Made by a program: the position numbers and the translations under genes. DNA of 36,274 nt, taken from positions 1-36,274 of the forward strand of contig JAVVTL010000005.1 in NCBI GenBank assembly GCA_036653715.1. Direction: 5' to 3'. The notes beneath the pieces are model-generated. The model searched no databases, had not been told where the DNA came from, and was given only the letters and a program-made list of their open reading frames with translations. Origin of the DNA: Scatomorpha sp036653715. Its GTDB lineage: Bacteria; Bacillota; Clostridia; Oscillospirales; Oscillospiraceae. Numbering within the stretch: the stretch's first letter is position 1; every line of letters begins with the position of its first letter. Positions 1-8,370 of the stretch are shown here, one piece after another.

Positions 1-44
1 CCCGACCATATACATTTCATATTACGACAAATTGACGAGAATAC

Positions 45-66
45 GGGCGAACACACAGGTTCGCCC
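45..66. repeat. Short palindrome resembling an interspersed repeat
   Basis: Perfect 8-bp inverted repeat (GGGCGAAC / GTTCGCCC) with a 6-nt loop, followed by CCTAC. There is no T-tract, so it is not a simple terminator. From memory, GTAGGGGCGAAC...GTTCGCCC palindromes recur between genes in gut Clostridia; I could not search for this and no second copy was seen in the window. Confidence 0.45.
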
Positions 67-91
67 CTACGTCACATAATGAGCGTAATAC

Positions 92-124
92 CCTTCCGGA
101 TATTAACCGGAGGTTATTTTTTTG
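92..124 (+). terminator. Possible intrinsic terminator of a gene left of the window
   Basis: A short CCGG...CCGG stem with a 7-nt loop, extended imperfectly by flanking C/G pairs, is followed directly by TTATTTTTTT. The long T-run supports a rightward terminator. The stem is short and bulged, so confidence is moderate. Confidence 0.45.
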
Positions 125-148
125 TCCTGCAATTTAAAGAGCGCTCAA

Positions 149-177
149 TTGTGTAATTGGCGGGCATCTGATAGAAT
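149..177 (+). promoter_or_regulatory. Sigma-A type promoter of the XRE regulator gene
   Basis: TTGTGT (149-154), a 17-nt spacer and TAGAAT (172-177), ending 47 nt before the ATG at 225. Predicted transcription would start near 184, at the edge of the GAACGGCCGTTC palindrome. Confidence 0.5.
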
Positions 178-185
178 ATATGCAT

Positions 186-197
186 GAACGGCCGTTC
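186..197. promoter_or_regulatory. 12-bp perfect palindrome, possible operator
   Basis: GAACGGCCGTTC is fully self-complementary. It sits at the expected transcription start of the XRE regulator gene, a typical place for an autorepressor to bind. Its role as an operator is inferred from position only. Confidence 0.35.
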
Positions 198-224
198 AAA
201 AAACGAGATTGAGAGTGTGCGTTT

Positions 225-1301
225 ATGTCAATGAACACAATCGTGCGCGAGAAGCGCAAGGAGCTTGGGCTGACGCAGGAGCAGGTGGCGGCCTGCCTCG
301 GTGTGTCCGCACCCGCCGTCAACAAATGGGAGAAAGGCTCGACATACCCGGATGTTGCGCTTTTGCCCGCATTGGCGCGTCTTTTGAAGACGGATTTAAA
401 TACCCTGCTCTGCTTTAATGAAGAAATGACGCAAAAAGAAATTGGGCTTTTTTTGAATCGGGTTGCAGATATTTGCTTTAACGAGGGCTTCCCGTCCGCA
501 TTTGCGGCTGCGATGGAAAAGGTGAGGGAATATCCCGCGAGCGCCGAATTGCTCTATTCTCTTGCGATGATTCTCGAGGGCTCACTCATGACGTCTGAGC
601 TGCCGCCGGAGGAAATGAGCGCCTATGGCTCGGAAATAACCGCGCTGTACAAGCGTGTAGTCGAATGCGGCGCTTCAAAGTATTCCGACGCCGCAAGCTA
701 TATGCTCGCGTCAAAGGCAATTAGCGACGGGGACTGCGACAAAGCGCGCGAAGCGCTGGACATGCTTCCGGAGTACAGCGGCTTGGATAAGCGGACCCTA
801 CAGGCAAGCCTTTTGCTCAAAGAAGGGAAAAACGGGGAGGCGGCAAAACTACTGGAGCACAAGCTGCTGGGGAGCATAAACGAGGCGCAGTCAACCCTTG
901 TGGCACTGGCAAGAATAGCGGTTTTGGAGGGCGACGAGGAAAATGCCCGACGGCTTGCCCACTGCGGGCGGGAGCAGGCGGAGTTATTTTGCCTCTGGGA
1001 ATATACCGCATTTCTTGTTCCGCTGGAGGTCGCGGTCTCGCAAAAAAACGCCGAAGCCGCCGTCTCCGCGCTGAAGTCAATGCTTGCCGCGCTGATGATT
1101 CCCTGGGACATGAAAAAGTCACCCATTTGCAGGCATATCACCGAGAAGGCGGGGGAGAAGAACTTCGGCTCACAATTTTTGCCGTCCTTGCTTTCCGAGC
1201 TGAAAAACAGCCCCGAATATGATTTCCTTCAGGACTTCCCGGAATTTTTGGACCTGCTTGAGCAATACGGCTCGAAATGCCGCGAGTCAAAGCCTATGTG
1301 A
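225..1301 (+). CDS. XRE-family HTH transcriptional regulator with helical C-terminal region
   Basis: A 358-residue cytoplasmic DNA-binding protein. Residues about 7-60 form an XRE/Cro helix-turn-helix: RKELGLTQEQVAACLGVS, then the recognition helix around PAVNKWEKG, then the usual LLPALARLL closing helix. The rest is alpha-helical with alanine- and leucine-rich repeats, like the TPR-type sensor domains of clostridial XRE regulators; no ligand can be named. The start is ATG at 225, with a second in-frame ATG at 231; no strong Shine-Dalgarno is visible for either. A promoter at 149-177 and a palindrome at 186-197 suggest self-regulation. A 16-bp terminator stem follows, so the gene appears monocistronic. 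Its targets are unknown; the next genes are c-di-GMP signalling genes read in the same direction. Confidence 0.85.
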   Translation: MSMNTIVREKRKELGLTQEQVAACLGVSAPAVNKWEKGSTYPDVALLPALARLLKTDLNTLLCFNEEMTQKEIGLFLNRVADICFNEGFPSAFAAAMEKVREYPASAELLYSLAMILEGSLMTSELPPEEMSAYGSEITALYKRVVECGASKYSDAASYMLASKAISDGDCDKAREALDMLPEYSGLDKRTLQASLLLKEGKNGEAAKLLEHKLLGSINEAQSTLVALARIAVLEGDEENARRLAHCGREQAELFCLWEYTAFLVPLEVAVSQKNAEAAVSALKSMLAALMIPWDMKKSPICRHITEKAGEKNFGSQFLPSLLSELKNSPEYDFLQDFPEFLDLLEQYGSKCRESKPM

Positions 1302-1332
1302 GAGCCGCGCAAATACAGCGCACTTTAAAAAT

Positions 1333-1378
1333 AAATCGGGATGCGGAGGCGCTTTTCTCCGCATCCCGATTTCTGCTT
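1333..1378 (+). terminator. Terminator after the XRE gene
   Basis: Perfect 16-bp stem (1333-1348 with 1357-1372) and 8-nt loop. The 3' arm ends in TTT and continues as CTGCTTT, a modest T-tract. It separates the regulator from the signalling genes. Confidence 0.75.
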
Positions 1379-1401
1379 TAACAGATTTTGAACTGCCAAA
1401 A

Positions 1402-1408
1402 TTCGACA
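1402..1408 (-). promoter_or_regulatory. Candidate Spo0A box
   Basis: TTCGACA, the reverse complement of the 0A-box core TGTCGAA, lies in AT-rich DNA 180 nt upstream of the phosphodiesterase start. A TATAAT follows at 1479-1484 without a good -35. The same 7-mer also occurs by chance elsewhere in the window (for example in coding DNA near 22150), so this alone is weak evidence. Confidence 0.25.
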
Positions 1409-1478
1409 AATATTTTTGCTTAATAGTAGACATTTTCGAGCAAATAAGCTATAGTAATACTGACTAATATTAAAATAG

Positions 1479-1484
1479 TATAAT
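1479..1484 (+). promoter_or_regulatory. Candidate -10 element for the phosphodiesterase operon
   Basis: A perfect TATAAT in the otherwise gene-free interval 1302-1587, about 100 nt before the start codon. No convincing -35 lies at the right distance, as in some activator-dependent promoters. No riboswitch fold was recognised in the leader. Confidence 0.35.
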
Positions 1485-1587
1485 TGAGCTTAATGTAGCC
1501 AAATCGCTCGGTCAACGCGTAACATACAGGTATCCAAAAAAGCGCGATGAATTGCAACAAAAATCTTACAGAAGGGGGGAATGGCAA

Positions 1588-3858
1588 ATGTACTCAAAAA
1601 AGAATCGGCGGACACTTTATCTTGTGTTGGCACTGCTTGTGCTTGTGAGTATTTTGCTTGCCGTTTTTTCCTTCAGCTATTACCACCAGGTTCAGAAGAC
1701 TGTGAGCGCAGAGAGCAGCGGCTATTTGCAGGAGATATCCAAGCTTCTTGCCGAGAACGTCAGCCGAGTAATCAACGACAACATTTCCGTTTTGGGGACC
1801 GTTTTTACAGTCATGCAAACCTCAGAGGCGAGCACCTTTGACCAATTTCGGCCAATAGCCTTGGAACAGAAAAAATATTGGAATTATCAAAACTTTTTTG
1901 TTGTAGATGAAAACGGCGTCGCCTATGACTCGGACGGCAACTCCACGATGTTTGACGCCGAGATGCTTCTGCGTGACGTCATCGTTATGAATAAGCCTTC
2001 GATTGCGCCCTCCATCACCGTGGATGGGCGCGACAGCGCGATGTTTGCGATTCCCGTGAGCGGCCTGACGCTTGATGGGATTGAGGTTCGCGCGCTTGCC
2101 GCGAGCTACAGCCTGTCCACCTTCGACCGCATGCTTTCCATGACGGCATTTGAGGGCGAGGCATATGCCCACATAATCCGAAAGGACGGCTCGGTGGTCA
2201 TACGCTCGACCTCCGAAAAAGCGCGTCAAACCGGCTACAACATTCTCAATTCCCTTGCGGACGCCGATTTTGGTCACGGTGAAAGCCTTGACTGCGTCAA
2301 AAACGGCATAGCCCTCGGCAATAACGGCATTGCGACCTTCGATATGGACGGGCTGACGGAGTACATGGCATATACCCCGATTGTCGGTCAGGACTGGAGC
2401 CTTTTGGTTTTTGTGCCCGTCTCGGTTGTCAGTGAAAAATCACTGCTGCTCCTCAGGCTCACAATCATGTTCTGCACGCTGATTTCAATTTCATTTACCG
2501 TCCTCATAGTTTTTCTGGCGCTGTCCTTCTATCGCAACAAGCACTCCCTCGAGCAGGTCGCATATGTCGACCCCACGACCGGCGGAAATACAATCCTCAA
2601 GTTTTATGAGGAAGCTCAAAGGCTCCTTGCAAAGCCTGCCGGCAGAGTGCCATATGCGATGATTTATATGAACATCAAAAAATTCAAAGTTCTCAACGAG
2701 CAGTTTGGCAAGAAAAACTGCGACCAATTCCTCCGCAGCGCTCAATATGCCATATCCCATGATTTGACCGGCGACGAGTGCGTCGGCAGGTTGGGCGCGG
2801 ATAATTTCTGCATATTGCTCCGCTATTTTGGCGAGGAGGCGCTGACGGAGCGCTTCAGCAAATGGAGAAGCGAGGCGGCCTTGAATGTCGAGGAGAACGG
2901 CTCGCTCTGGCTTCCGCATCAGACGGAGTTCGGCATATTCGTCATTGACGACCCGGAGCTTCCGCTTCCCCACATGATAGACCGCGCGAAGCTCGCGCTC
3001 ACCGAAAACTCCAACCGCATGAAAAACAAAATACGCTATGCCATCTACAACGAGGAGGTTCGCCGCATTCTGCTCCGCGAAAAACACATGGAGGACAGAA
3101 TGGAGGACGCTCTCGAAAACCACGAATTTGAGGTCTATCTCCAACCGAAATACAACACGCAGACAGAGCGCATTGGCGGGGCAGAGGCGCTTGTCCGCTG
3201 GAACAGCCCCAAGGACGGCATGATATATCCCGACGAATTCATCCCGCTCTTTGAGAAAAACGGTTTTGTCGTTCAGGTCGATTTGTTCGTATTTGAGGAA
3301 GTCTGCCGCACCCTCGAGCGCTGGACGAGAGAGGGAATACCACCCATCAAAATTTCCGCAAATTGCTCGCGCAATCACCTCAAATCACAAAACTTCCTCG
3401 ATAACTACCGCAGAATTGCCGAGAAATATATCCTTCCTCCCGGCGTGTTGGAGCTCGAGCTGACCGAGAGCGCCGTATTTGAGGACGTAAATTCGCTCAC
3501 AAGCATCATACAAGACATTCACGACCTCGGATTTAGCTGCTCTATGGACGATTTCGGCAGCGGCTATTCCTCTTTGAACCTAATTCGCGACATTCCCGTG
3601 GATACCCTGAAGCTTGACAAGGTCTTCTTTAACAATGTCTCATATGACACCTCCCGCACGGAATCTGTCGTCGGGAGCATAATAACCATGGCTAAGGCTC
3701 TCAATATGAGCACCGTTGCCGAGGGAGTCGAGGAGCGCGTGCAGGTGGATATGCTCAAAAAGCTGAACTGCGACTATATTCAGGGCTATTACTTTGCCAG
3801 ACCGATGCCAATCAAGGACTTTGAAAAGCTGCTCTCACCGGAGGGACAACAGCGCTGA
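1588..3858 (+). CDS. Membrane Cache sensor with degenerate GGDEF and intact EAL domain (c-di-GMP phosphodiesterase)
   Basis: A 756-residue membrane protein predicted to hydrolyse cyclic di-GMP to pGpG in response to an extracellular signal. TM helices lie at about 9-31 and 288-314 and bracket an extracellular double-Cache-like region. The GGDEF domain (about 320-485) reads LGADN at the signature site (402-406) and should not make c-di-GMP. The EAL domain (about 505-750) keeps the catalytic set: EAL at E533, N592, E627, DD at 654-655, K675, E712 and Q732 in the YIQGYYFARP block. The start is ATG 1588, 8 nt after GAAGGGGGG; an upstream in-frame TTG at 1552 lacks a ribosome binding site. The lipoprotein gene begins 25 nt downstream, so the two are very likely co-transcribed and may sense together. 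A GTP-binding, allosteric role for the GGDEF domain is possible. Confidence 0.9.
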   Translation: MYSKKNRRTLYLVLALLVLVSILLAVFSFSYYHQVQKTVSAESSGYLQEISKLLAENVSRVINDNISVLGTVFTVMQTSEASTFDQFRPIALEQKKYWNYQNFFVVDENGVAYDSDGNSTMFDAEMLLRDVIVMNKPSIAPSITVDGRDSAMFAIPVSGLTLDGIEVRALAASYSLSTFDRMLSMTAFEGEAYAHIIRKDGSVVIRSTSEKARQTGYNILNSLADADFGHGESLDCVKNGIALGNNGIATFDMDGLTEYMAYTPIVGQDWSLLVFVPVSVVSEKSLLLLRLTIMFCTLISISFTVLIVFLALSFYRNKHSLEQVAYVDPTTGGNTILKFYEEAQRLLAKPAGRVPYAMIYMNIKKFKVLNEQFGKKNCDQFLRSAQYAISHDLTGDECVGRLGADNFCILLRYFGEEALTERFSKWRSEAALNVEENGSLWLPHQTEFGIFVIDDPELPLPHMIDRAKLALTENSNRMKNKIRYAIYNEEVRRILLREKHMEDRMEDALENHEFEVYLQPKYNTQTERIGGAEALVRWNSPKDGMIYPDEFIPLFEKNGFVVQVDLFVFEEVCRTLERWTREGIPPIKISANCSRNHLKSQNFLDNYRRIAEKYILPPGVLELELTESAVFEDVNSLTSIIQDIHDLGFSCSMDDFGSGYSSLNLIRDIPVDTLKLDKVFFNNVSYDTSRTESVVGSIITMAKALNMSTVAEGVEERVQVDMLKKLNCDYIQGYYFARPMPIKDFEKLLSPEGQQR

Positions 3859-3883
3859 TGCTAACCCGTGAAAGAAGGAAAGC

Positions 3884-5776
3884 ATGAAAAACATATATCG
3901 TCGGCTTTGGGTGCTTTTGGCGGCTTTTGCCCTGCTTATGCTTGCGGGCTGCAGTACCGAAGTCCCCGCGGAATCACTTGCCCCGCAGGAAATATTATCG
4001 CAGAAGATTACGCCGGAGGGGAGAACCCCCGTGACGGTGCTGGTCAAGTATGCCTTCGCCATCAACACCTTTGAGGCTGCCGTTGAGGAAAAGTTTCCGG
4101 ATGTGGATATTATTCAGGTCGGCAACTTCACCGCAAACAGCGGCTTCGCGGAATACGAGGCGCGGATGGAGCACGACGACCTCACCGATATTGTCATGAT
4201 GTGGCCCCTTGAAATCGGCTCGCAGTATTGGCAGGACCGCCTGCTGGACCTCTCGGCGTTGCCGCTCACGGGGAAATACAAGCTCTCCGGGCTTGCGGAT
4301 ATTTCGCGGGACGGCAGTCTCTACTATCTGCCCGGACCCTCTCAGGTGCGGGGCATAGTCTATAACAAGACTCTCTTTGCCGAGAACGGCTGGGAGCTTC
4401 CTTCGGATTACGAGAGCTTTATTTCTCTCTGCCAAAGGATTGAAAAAAGCGGCATTCGCTCGCTCCAGCTCGGCCTTGGCAATCCGGAGGTATTCGATAC
4501 CGTCTTTACCGGTTTTTCATACGGGAGCTGCTACAGCAAGCCGGAGGACGCCGCGTGGATTGCGGCCTATAACAAAGGCGTCGGCAGCTTCGGAGACCAC
4601 TTTATGCCCGCGCTTGAGACCTTTCAGGAGCTTATTGACGCCGGTATTCTGAAGCCGGAGGATATGGACATCACCTATGCCGAGCGCGAGCTGATGCTCT
4701 TCAACCGCAAGTGCGCGATGATTGAGGACTCAGTGCTTATGGCGCGCATGGGCTATTCCCTCACAGGCATAACGGACGAATTTGCCCTGATGCCCTTCTT
4801 CAATCCCGTTGACGACGGCGATTGGGCAAGGCTCTATCCCGTCTGCTATATCGGGCTTAATAAACACCTTGGCGAGAGCGGCAACAAAGAAAAATATGAC
4901 CTCGTGATGCAGATTATGGAGTATATAAGCACCCCCGAGGGGCAGCTTGCTCTTGCGGGCGACACGGGCGCCATGTATTCGAGCCTGGACGGAATGCCGC
5001 CTCCCAACGTGCCGGAAATCGCAGCCCTGCTGCCCGCTCTTGAGCACGGACGCTGCGCGATATTCAACCCGCTTCAAAATGCCCAGAGCGCTCTGCGCGC
5101 CGGCCTTGCGGGAATGCTTTCCGGCGAGATGACGCCGCAGGAGGTCATCGCAAAGGTGGACGAACAGAACCTGACCCCGCCCTTGGATATGACGCCGATG
5201 GTCCTCGGAACGGCGGAGTCGGACTTCACCCTGATAGAGACAGGCAACTTTTTTACGGACGTTATGCGCGAGGCGGGCGCCTGCGAAATTGGCCTTTTCC
5301 TTGACAACGGAAAAGACGGCCGCTACAGCGGCAAGGGCATTTGCTCCAAGCTCTATAAGGGCGATATCACGACAACCGACATCTTGCGCCTCATGCCGGA
5401 CCTTAAACACGGCGAGAGGGGAGTGCTCGAGAAGGTCACCATGACCGGCAAAAACCTCATCAACACCTTGGAATACTCGCTCACCGTGGACAACGCCAGG
5501 TGCGGCTGGTTCTATTATTTCTCCGGCTTGCGCATGGAATATTCTCCGACCGCCAAGCCGGGAACGAGAATCGGCAGCATAACAACCGCTGACGGGGAGA
5601 AAATCGACCCCGAAAGGCTCTACACCATTGCCGTCATGGACGGCACAGTCCCCACGGAATACTGCGAGACGTCAGAGGAAACAGACCTCAAAATATCCGA
5701 TATCCTTATGAGCGCCATAATAGACCGCTCCAGCATAGCCCCAAGCGGCGACGGAAGATTCACCGTCCTGCCCTAA
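3884..5776 (+). CDS. Lipoprotein: solute-binding domain fused to a 5'-nucleotidase C-terminal-like domain
   Basis: 630 residues. A signal peptide with lipobox LAGC (Cys23) anchors it outside the membrane. Residues about 48-425 look like a family 1 extracellular solute-binding protein (a fold with a VYNKTLF segment and an aromatic-rich cleft). Residues about 436-630 resemble the 5'-nucleotidase C-terminal domain: FFTDVMREAG, a degenerate GGxR-like DNGKDGR, MTGKNLINTLE, FSGLRMEY and a closing YTIAVMD strand. The metallophosphoesterase domain that normally precedes this domain is absent, so hydrolysis is not expected; binding of a nucleotide-like ligand is possible. No ABC permease or ATPase lies nearby, which argues for a sensing partner of the upstream Cache phosphodiesterase rather than an importer. 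The Shine-Dalgarno is AAGGA before ATG. The second domain is assigned by motif similarity only. Confidence 0.75.
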   Translation: MKNIYRRLWVLLAAFALLMLAGCSTEVPAESLAPQEILSQKITPEGRTPVTVLVKYAFAINTFEAAVEEKFPDVDIIQVGNFTANSGFAEYEARMEHDDLTDIVMMWPLEIGSQYWQDRLLDLSALPLTGKYKLSGLADISRDGSLYYLPGPSQVRGIVYNKTLFAENGWELPSDYESFISLCQRIEKSGIRSLQLGLGNPEVFDTVFTGFSYGSCYSKPEDAAWIAAYNKGVGSFGDHFMPALETFQELIDAGILKPEDMDITYAERELMLFNRKCAMIEDSVLMARMGYSLTGITDEFALMPFFNPVDDGDWARLYPVCYIGLNKHLGESGNKEKYDLVMQIMEYISTPEGQLALAGDTGAMYSSLDGMPPPNVPEIAALLPALEHGRCAIFNPLQNAQSALRAGLAGMLSGEMTPQEVIAKVDEQNLTPPLDMTPMVLGTAESDFTLIETGNFFTDVMREAGACEIGLFLDNGKDGRYSGKGICSKLYKGDITTTDILRLMPDLKHGERGVLEKVTMTGKNLINTLEYSLTVDNARCGWFYYFSGLRMEYSPTAKPGTRIGSITTADGEKIDPERLYTIAVMDGTVPTEYCETSEETDLKISDILMSAIIDRSSIAPSGDGRFTVLP

Positions 5777-5785
5777 CAAAAACAA

Positions 5786-5828
5786 AGCGCCCGAAAACCT
5801 GCTCAAGAGGTTTTCGGGCGCTCTTTTT
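5786..5828. terminator. Bidirectional terminator between convergent signalling operons
   Basis: Perfect 15-bp stem (5786-5800 with 5808-5822), 7-nt loop, TTTTTATT on the right side and a poly-A-rich left side, which is a T-tract for leftward transcription. It serves both the lipoprotein gene and the HD-GYP gene ending at 5836. Confidence 0.9.
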
Positions 5829-5835
5829 ATTGTGG

Positions 5836-8370
5836 TTAAATTTTCCTTGCGAGTGAGCTTAGCTCGCCTTCGTGGATAAGACGCACGAAGATGGGCGAAA
5901 GCTCGGGGTCAAACTGCTTGCCGGAATTCAGCTCAATCTGCTCTGCGGCGTAGTCGTAGGTGAGTCCCTTGCGGTAGGGCCTGTCCGTGGTCATGGCGTC
6001 AAACGCGTCGGCAATTGCGAGGCAGCGGGCGGAGAGGGGTATGTCCTGCCCGGAGATGCCGCGCGGATAGCCCTTGCCGTCCCAGCGCTCGTGGTGACCG
6101 ATGGCGGCGGGGATGACATAGTCCATGTTCGGCAGATGACGGATAATGTCTATGGCGTTGTTGACGTGGCTTTTCATGACGGAGTATTCCTCGGAGGTGA
6201 GGGAGCCGGTCTTGCTGAGTATGCTTTCCGGGATGCTGATTTTGCCGATGTCGTGCAGGAGTCCCGCCTCGTAAATGGCGCTTATCTGGTCGCGGTTGAG
6301 GCCGGCGGCAGTTGCGAGCACGGCGGCATAGAGCGCCACGTTTCGGCTGTGGTTATAGGTGTAGTGGTCCTTGGAGTCGATAGCGGCGGTGAGCGCGGCG
6401 ATGGTCGAGGTGTTTGCCTGATATGCCACGTTCAGGTTGCCGGTGTTCTCGACAATGGAGAGCGCCCTGTCGGAGACCTTTTGGTTAATGGGGGAGGCGC
6501 CCTTAAAGAGGATTATGCGGTCCTTGCCGCTCTCCTTGGCGTTATAGACGGCGAGATCCGCGTTTTCCATAAGCTCCTTTGCGGAGGAGGCGGCGTAAGG
6601 GCTGACACAGATGCCGCAGCATATCGAGAGCGGCTTGAGGCTGACCCTATCCGGCAGAAGATTAATGGCGTCTATTCTGCGGCGTATCTCGTGAGCCAAA
6701 AGCTCGGCCTGACGTCCGTCGTAATGCGGCATGAGCGCGGCGAAGACCTTGCCGCTGTATCTGAAGACTATGCCGCAGTCGCCCACGCAGAGGGAGATAA
6801 TGTCCGCGACGGAGCGGAGCGCCTTGTCGCCCTCAACCGAGCCGTAAAGCTGGTTGTAGAGCTTGAAATCGTCCATGTCAATAAAGAGGAGGGCGAGGCT
6901 GTCGTTCAGGCACTCGTCATAAAGGGCGCTTATGCGCTCGACGAAAAAGCGGTAGTTGTAGACGCCGGTAAGGCTGTCAATCCGCGCCTCGCGGTACATC
7001 TGCTCATAGAGCCCGGCGTTCTTCACGGCGATGGAGGCAATGGAGCTGACGGTTTCAAGAAAGCTCAGCTCGGTGTAGGTGAGCTCGGCGGATTTGTCCT
7101 TTTCGGAGAAAAGTATGAGACCGACAATGTCGTTTCCGTCCTTGAGCGCGCAGACACAGGTGAGTGAAAGGCTGTTAAAGAGGTCTTTTTCCGACTGCCA
7201 AACCGAGCGGTAGAGGGGGTCCTTGCGGAACTCGCTGACAATAAAATAGTACTCGTTCTTTTGGAGATATTTTACGCAGGGGCTGTCGGCGGCTATGGAA
7301 AAATGCTTTTTCACGAGCTGCTCGGAGCTGTAGGAGGCGACAAACGCGCCGTTTTGCGGCAGGCAGACGTATATGCACTTGACGGGTATCTCGTCCTTGA
7401 TTATCGAGATGAGCTTATCCATGATTTCGCCGGTGTTCAGGCTCTGCGAGACCTCGGAGGAGAAGCTCTTGATAAGTCTGCCCTGATGCTCCTCGCGTGT
7501 GAAAAGCGCGTCGATAAGCTTTTTGATAAAGAGATAGACGACGCTGAGTATGAGGGAGAACAGGACGACGATGATAGTCGTGGCTGTGGAGGCGGAGATG
7601 TGGTAGTGGGTGGTTAAAAAATCCTGAACCGGGCCGACGACGTTTGATGCGGCAAGAATACAGATAAGCGTGCCGACAATCATTACAGCCGAGCGCGAGA
7701 CGAGCAGGCTGAGCTGGAACATATGTTTTTTGTACATCGCCCACATCAGGAGCAGGGCAAAAATTATGCCTGACAGCGTGTCATACGGGAAGACGTTGCC
7801 GGGAATGAGCTGGAGCATGTTCCCGAGCAGGACAGCCGCGCAGCCGGCAATTATTTCAATCAGCCCGGGAGTGCGCGCGCCCTTTTCCTTGATGATTCCA
7901 CGGAAAACAAAGAGCATTACAATGACAAAAAACAGGAAGTAGAGGCATGGGACAAGAATCGGCCAGCCGATGCTGTAGGTGAAGACGATTCCGCCGCCGG
8001 GGCGGACAGACATTGCGGGGGTGTCAAGGATAAGACCCAGCGCCGTCAGCAGCTCAAGCACAAAGGTACAGATAATGAGGACTATTTTCAGAAAATAGCC
8101 CTTCAGCTTCGCGAAGGAGGCGACGAAAAAATAGATGAGGAGCGCCAGCACGAACAGCGAGAGTATGGAGACATAGTACCAGAAGTCAATCCCCGGGAAG
8201 ACACGCAGCCGCATAAGCACGGAGCCGCCTGTCCAGAAGATAAAGCCTATCATCACAACGATGAATTGCCTTATGACGGGAGTTTTTTTCGCGGCAAGGA
8301 AGGTGACAAGGATGAAAACATAGCTGCAAAGGGCGAGAAGGTTTATGTAGAGATACGGGACCTCATTCAT
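5836..8370 (-). CDS. Multi-TM receptor with GAF, degenerate GGDEF and HD-GYP domains (c-di-GMP phosphodiesterase)
   Basis: 844 residues. About eight hydrophobic helices in residues 5-285 resemble the 7TM sensor of membrane histidine kinases. A GAF-like domain (about 300-455) follows, then GGDEF (about 460-622) and HD-GYP (about 650-835). The GGDEF signature is replaced by YSGKVF (538-543), although FIDMDDFK nearby is preserved, so cyclase activity is unlikely. The HD-GYP domain has HDIGK (706-710), H735, HHERWDGKGYP (759-769) and ADAFDAM, the full metal-binding and GYP set, so c-di-GMP hydrolysis is expected. It is the last gene of a three-gene operon and overlaps the GH3-like gene by 4 nt (ATGA), implying translational coupling. 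GGGGGTGG upstream is the ribosome binding site. The ligand of the TM region is unknown; the preceding genes suggest a small acyl compound (inference). Confidence 0.88.
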   Translation of the reverse strand: MNEVPYLYINLLALCSYVFILVTFLAAKKTPVIRQFIVVMIGFIFWTGGSVLMRLRVFPGIDFWYYVSILSLFVLALLIYFFVASFAKLKGYFLKIVLIICTFVLELLTALGLILDTPAMSVRPGGGIVFTYSIGWPILVPCLYFLFFVIVMLFVFRGIIKEKGARTPGLIEIIAGCAAVLLGNMLQLIPGNVFPYDTLSGIIFALLLMWAMYKKHMFQLSLLVSRSAVMIVGTLICILAASNVVGPVQDFLTTHYHISASTATTIIVVLFSLILSVVYLFIKKLIDALFTREEHQGRLIKSFSSEVSQSLNTGEIMDKLISIIKDEIPVKCIYVCLPQNGAFVASYSSEQLVKKHFSIAADSPCVKYLQKNEYYFIVSEFRKDPLYRSVWQSEKDLFNSLSLTCVCALKDGNDIVGLILFSEKDKSAELTYTELSFLETVSSIASIAVKNAGLYEQMYREARIDSLTGVYNYRFFVERISALYDECLNDSLALLFIDMDDFKLYNQLYGSVEGDKALRSVADIISLCVGDCGIVFRYSGKVFAALMPHYDGRQAELLAHEIRRRIDAINLLPDRVSLKPLSICCGICVSPYAASSAKELMENADLAVYNAKESGKDRIILFKGASPINQKVSDRALSIVENTGNLNVAYQANTSTIAALTAAIDSKDHYTYNHSRNVALYAAVLATAAGLNRDQISAIYEAGLLHDIGKISIPESILSKTGSLTSEEYSVMKSHVNNAIDIIRHLPNMDYVIPAAIGHHERWDGKGYPRGISGQDIPLSARCLAIADAFDAMTTDRPYRKGLTYDYAAEQIELNSGKQFDPELSPIFVRLIHEGELSSLARKI

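Noticed and set aside
45..66. Terminator
   Set aside because: The stem is perfect but no T-tract follows on either strand, so it was listed as a repeat instead.
1485..1587. Possible c-di-GMP riboswitch in the EAL gene leader
   Set aside because: The leader is AT-rich and I see neither the conserved GEMM core nor a matching stem arrangement.
2491..3378. 295-residue open frame on the - strand
   Set aside because: Antisense of the EAL protein, no ribosome binding site or domain.
5872..7167. 431-residue open frame on the + strand
   Set aside because: It is the antisense of the HD-GYP/GGDEF coding region and has no recognisable domain; high G+C codon bias leaves the opposite strand open.
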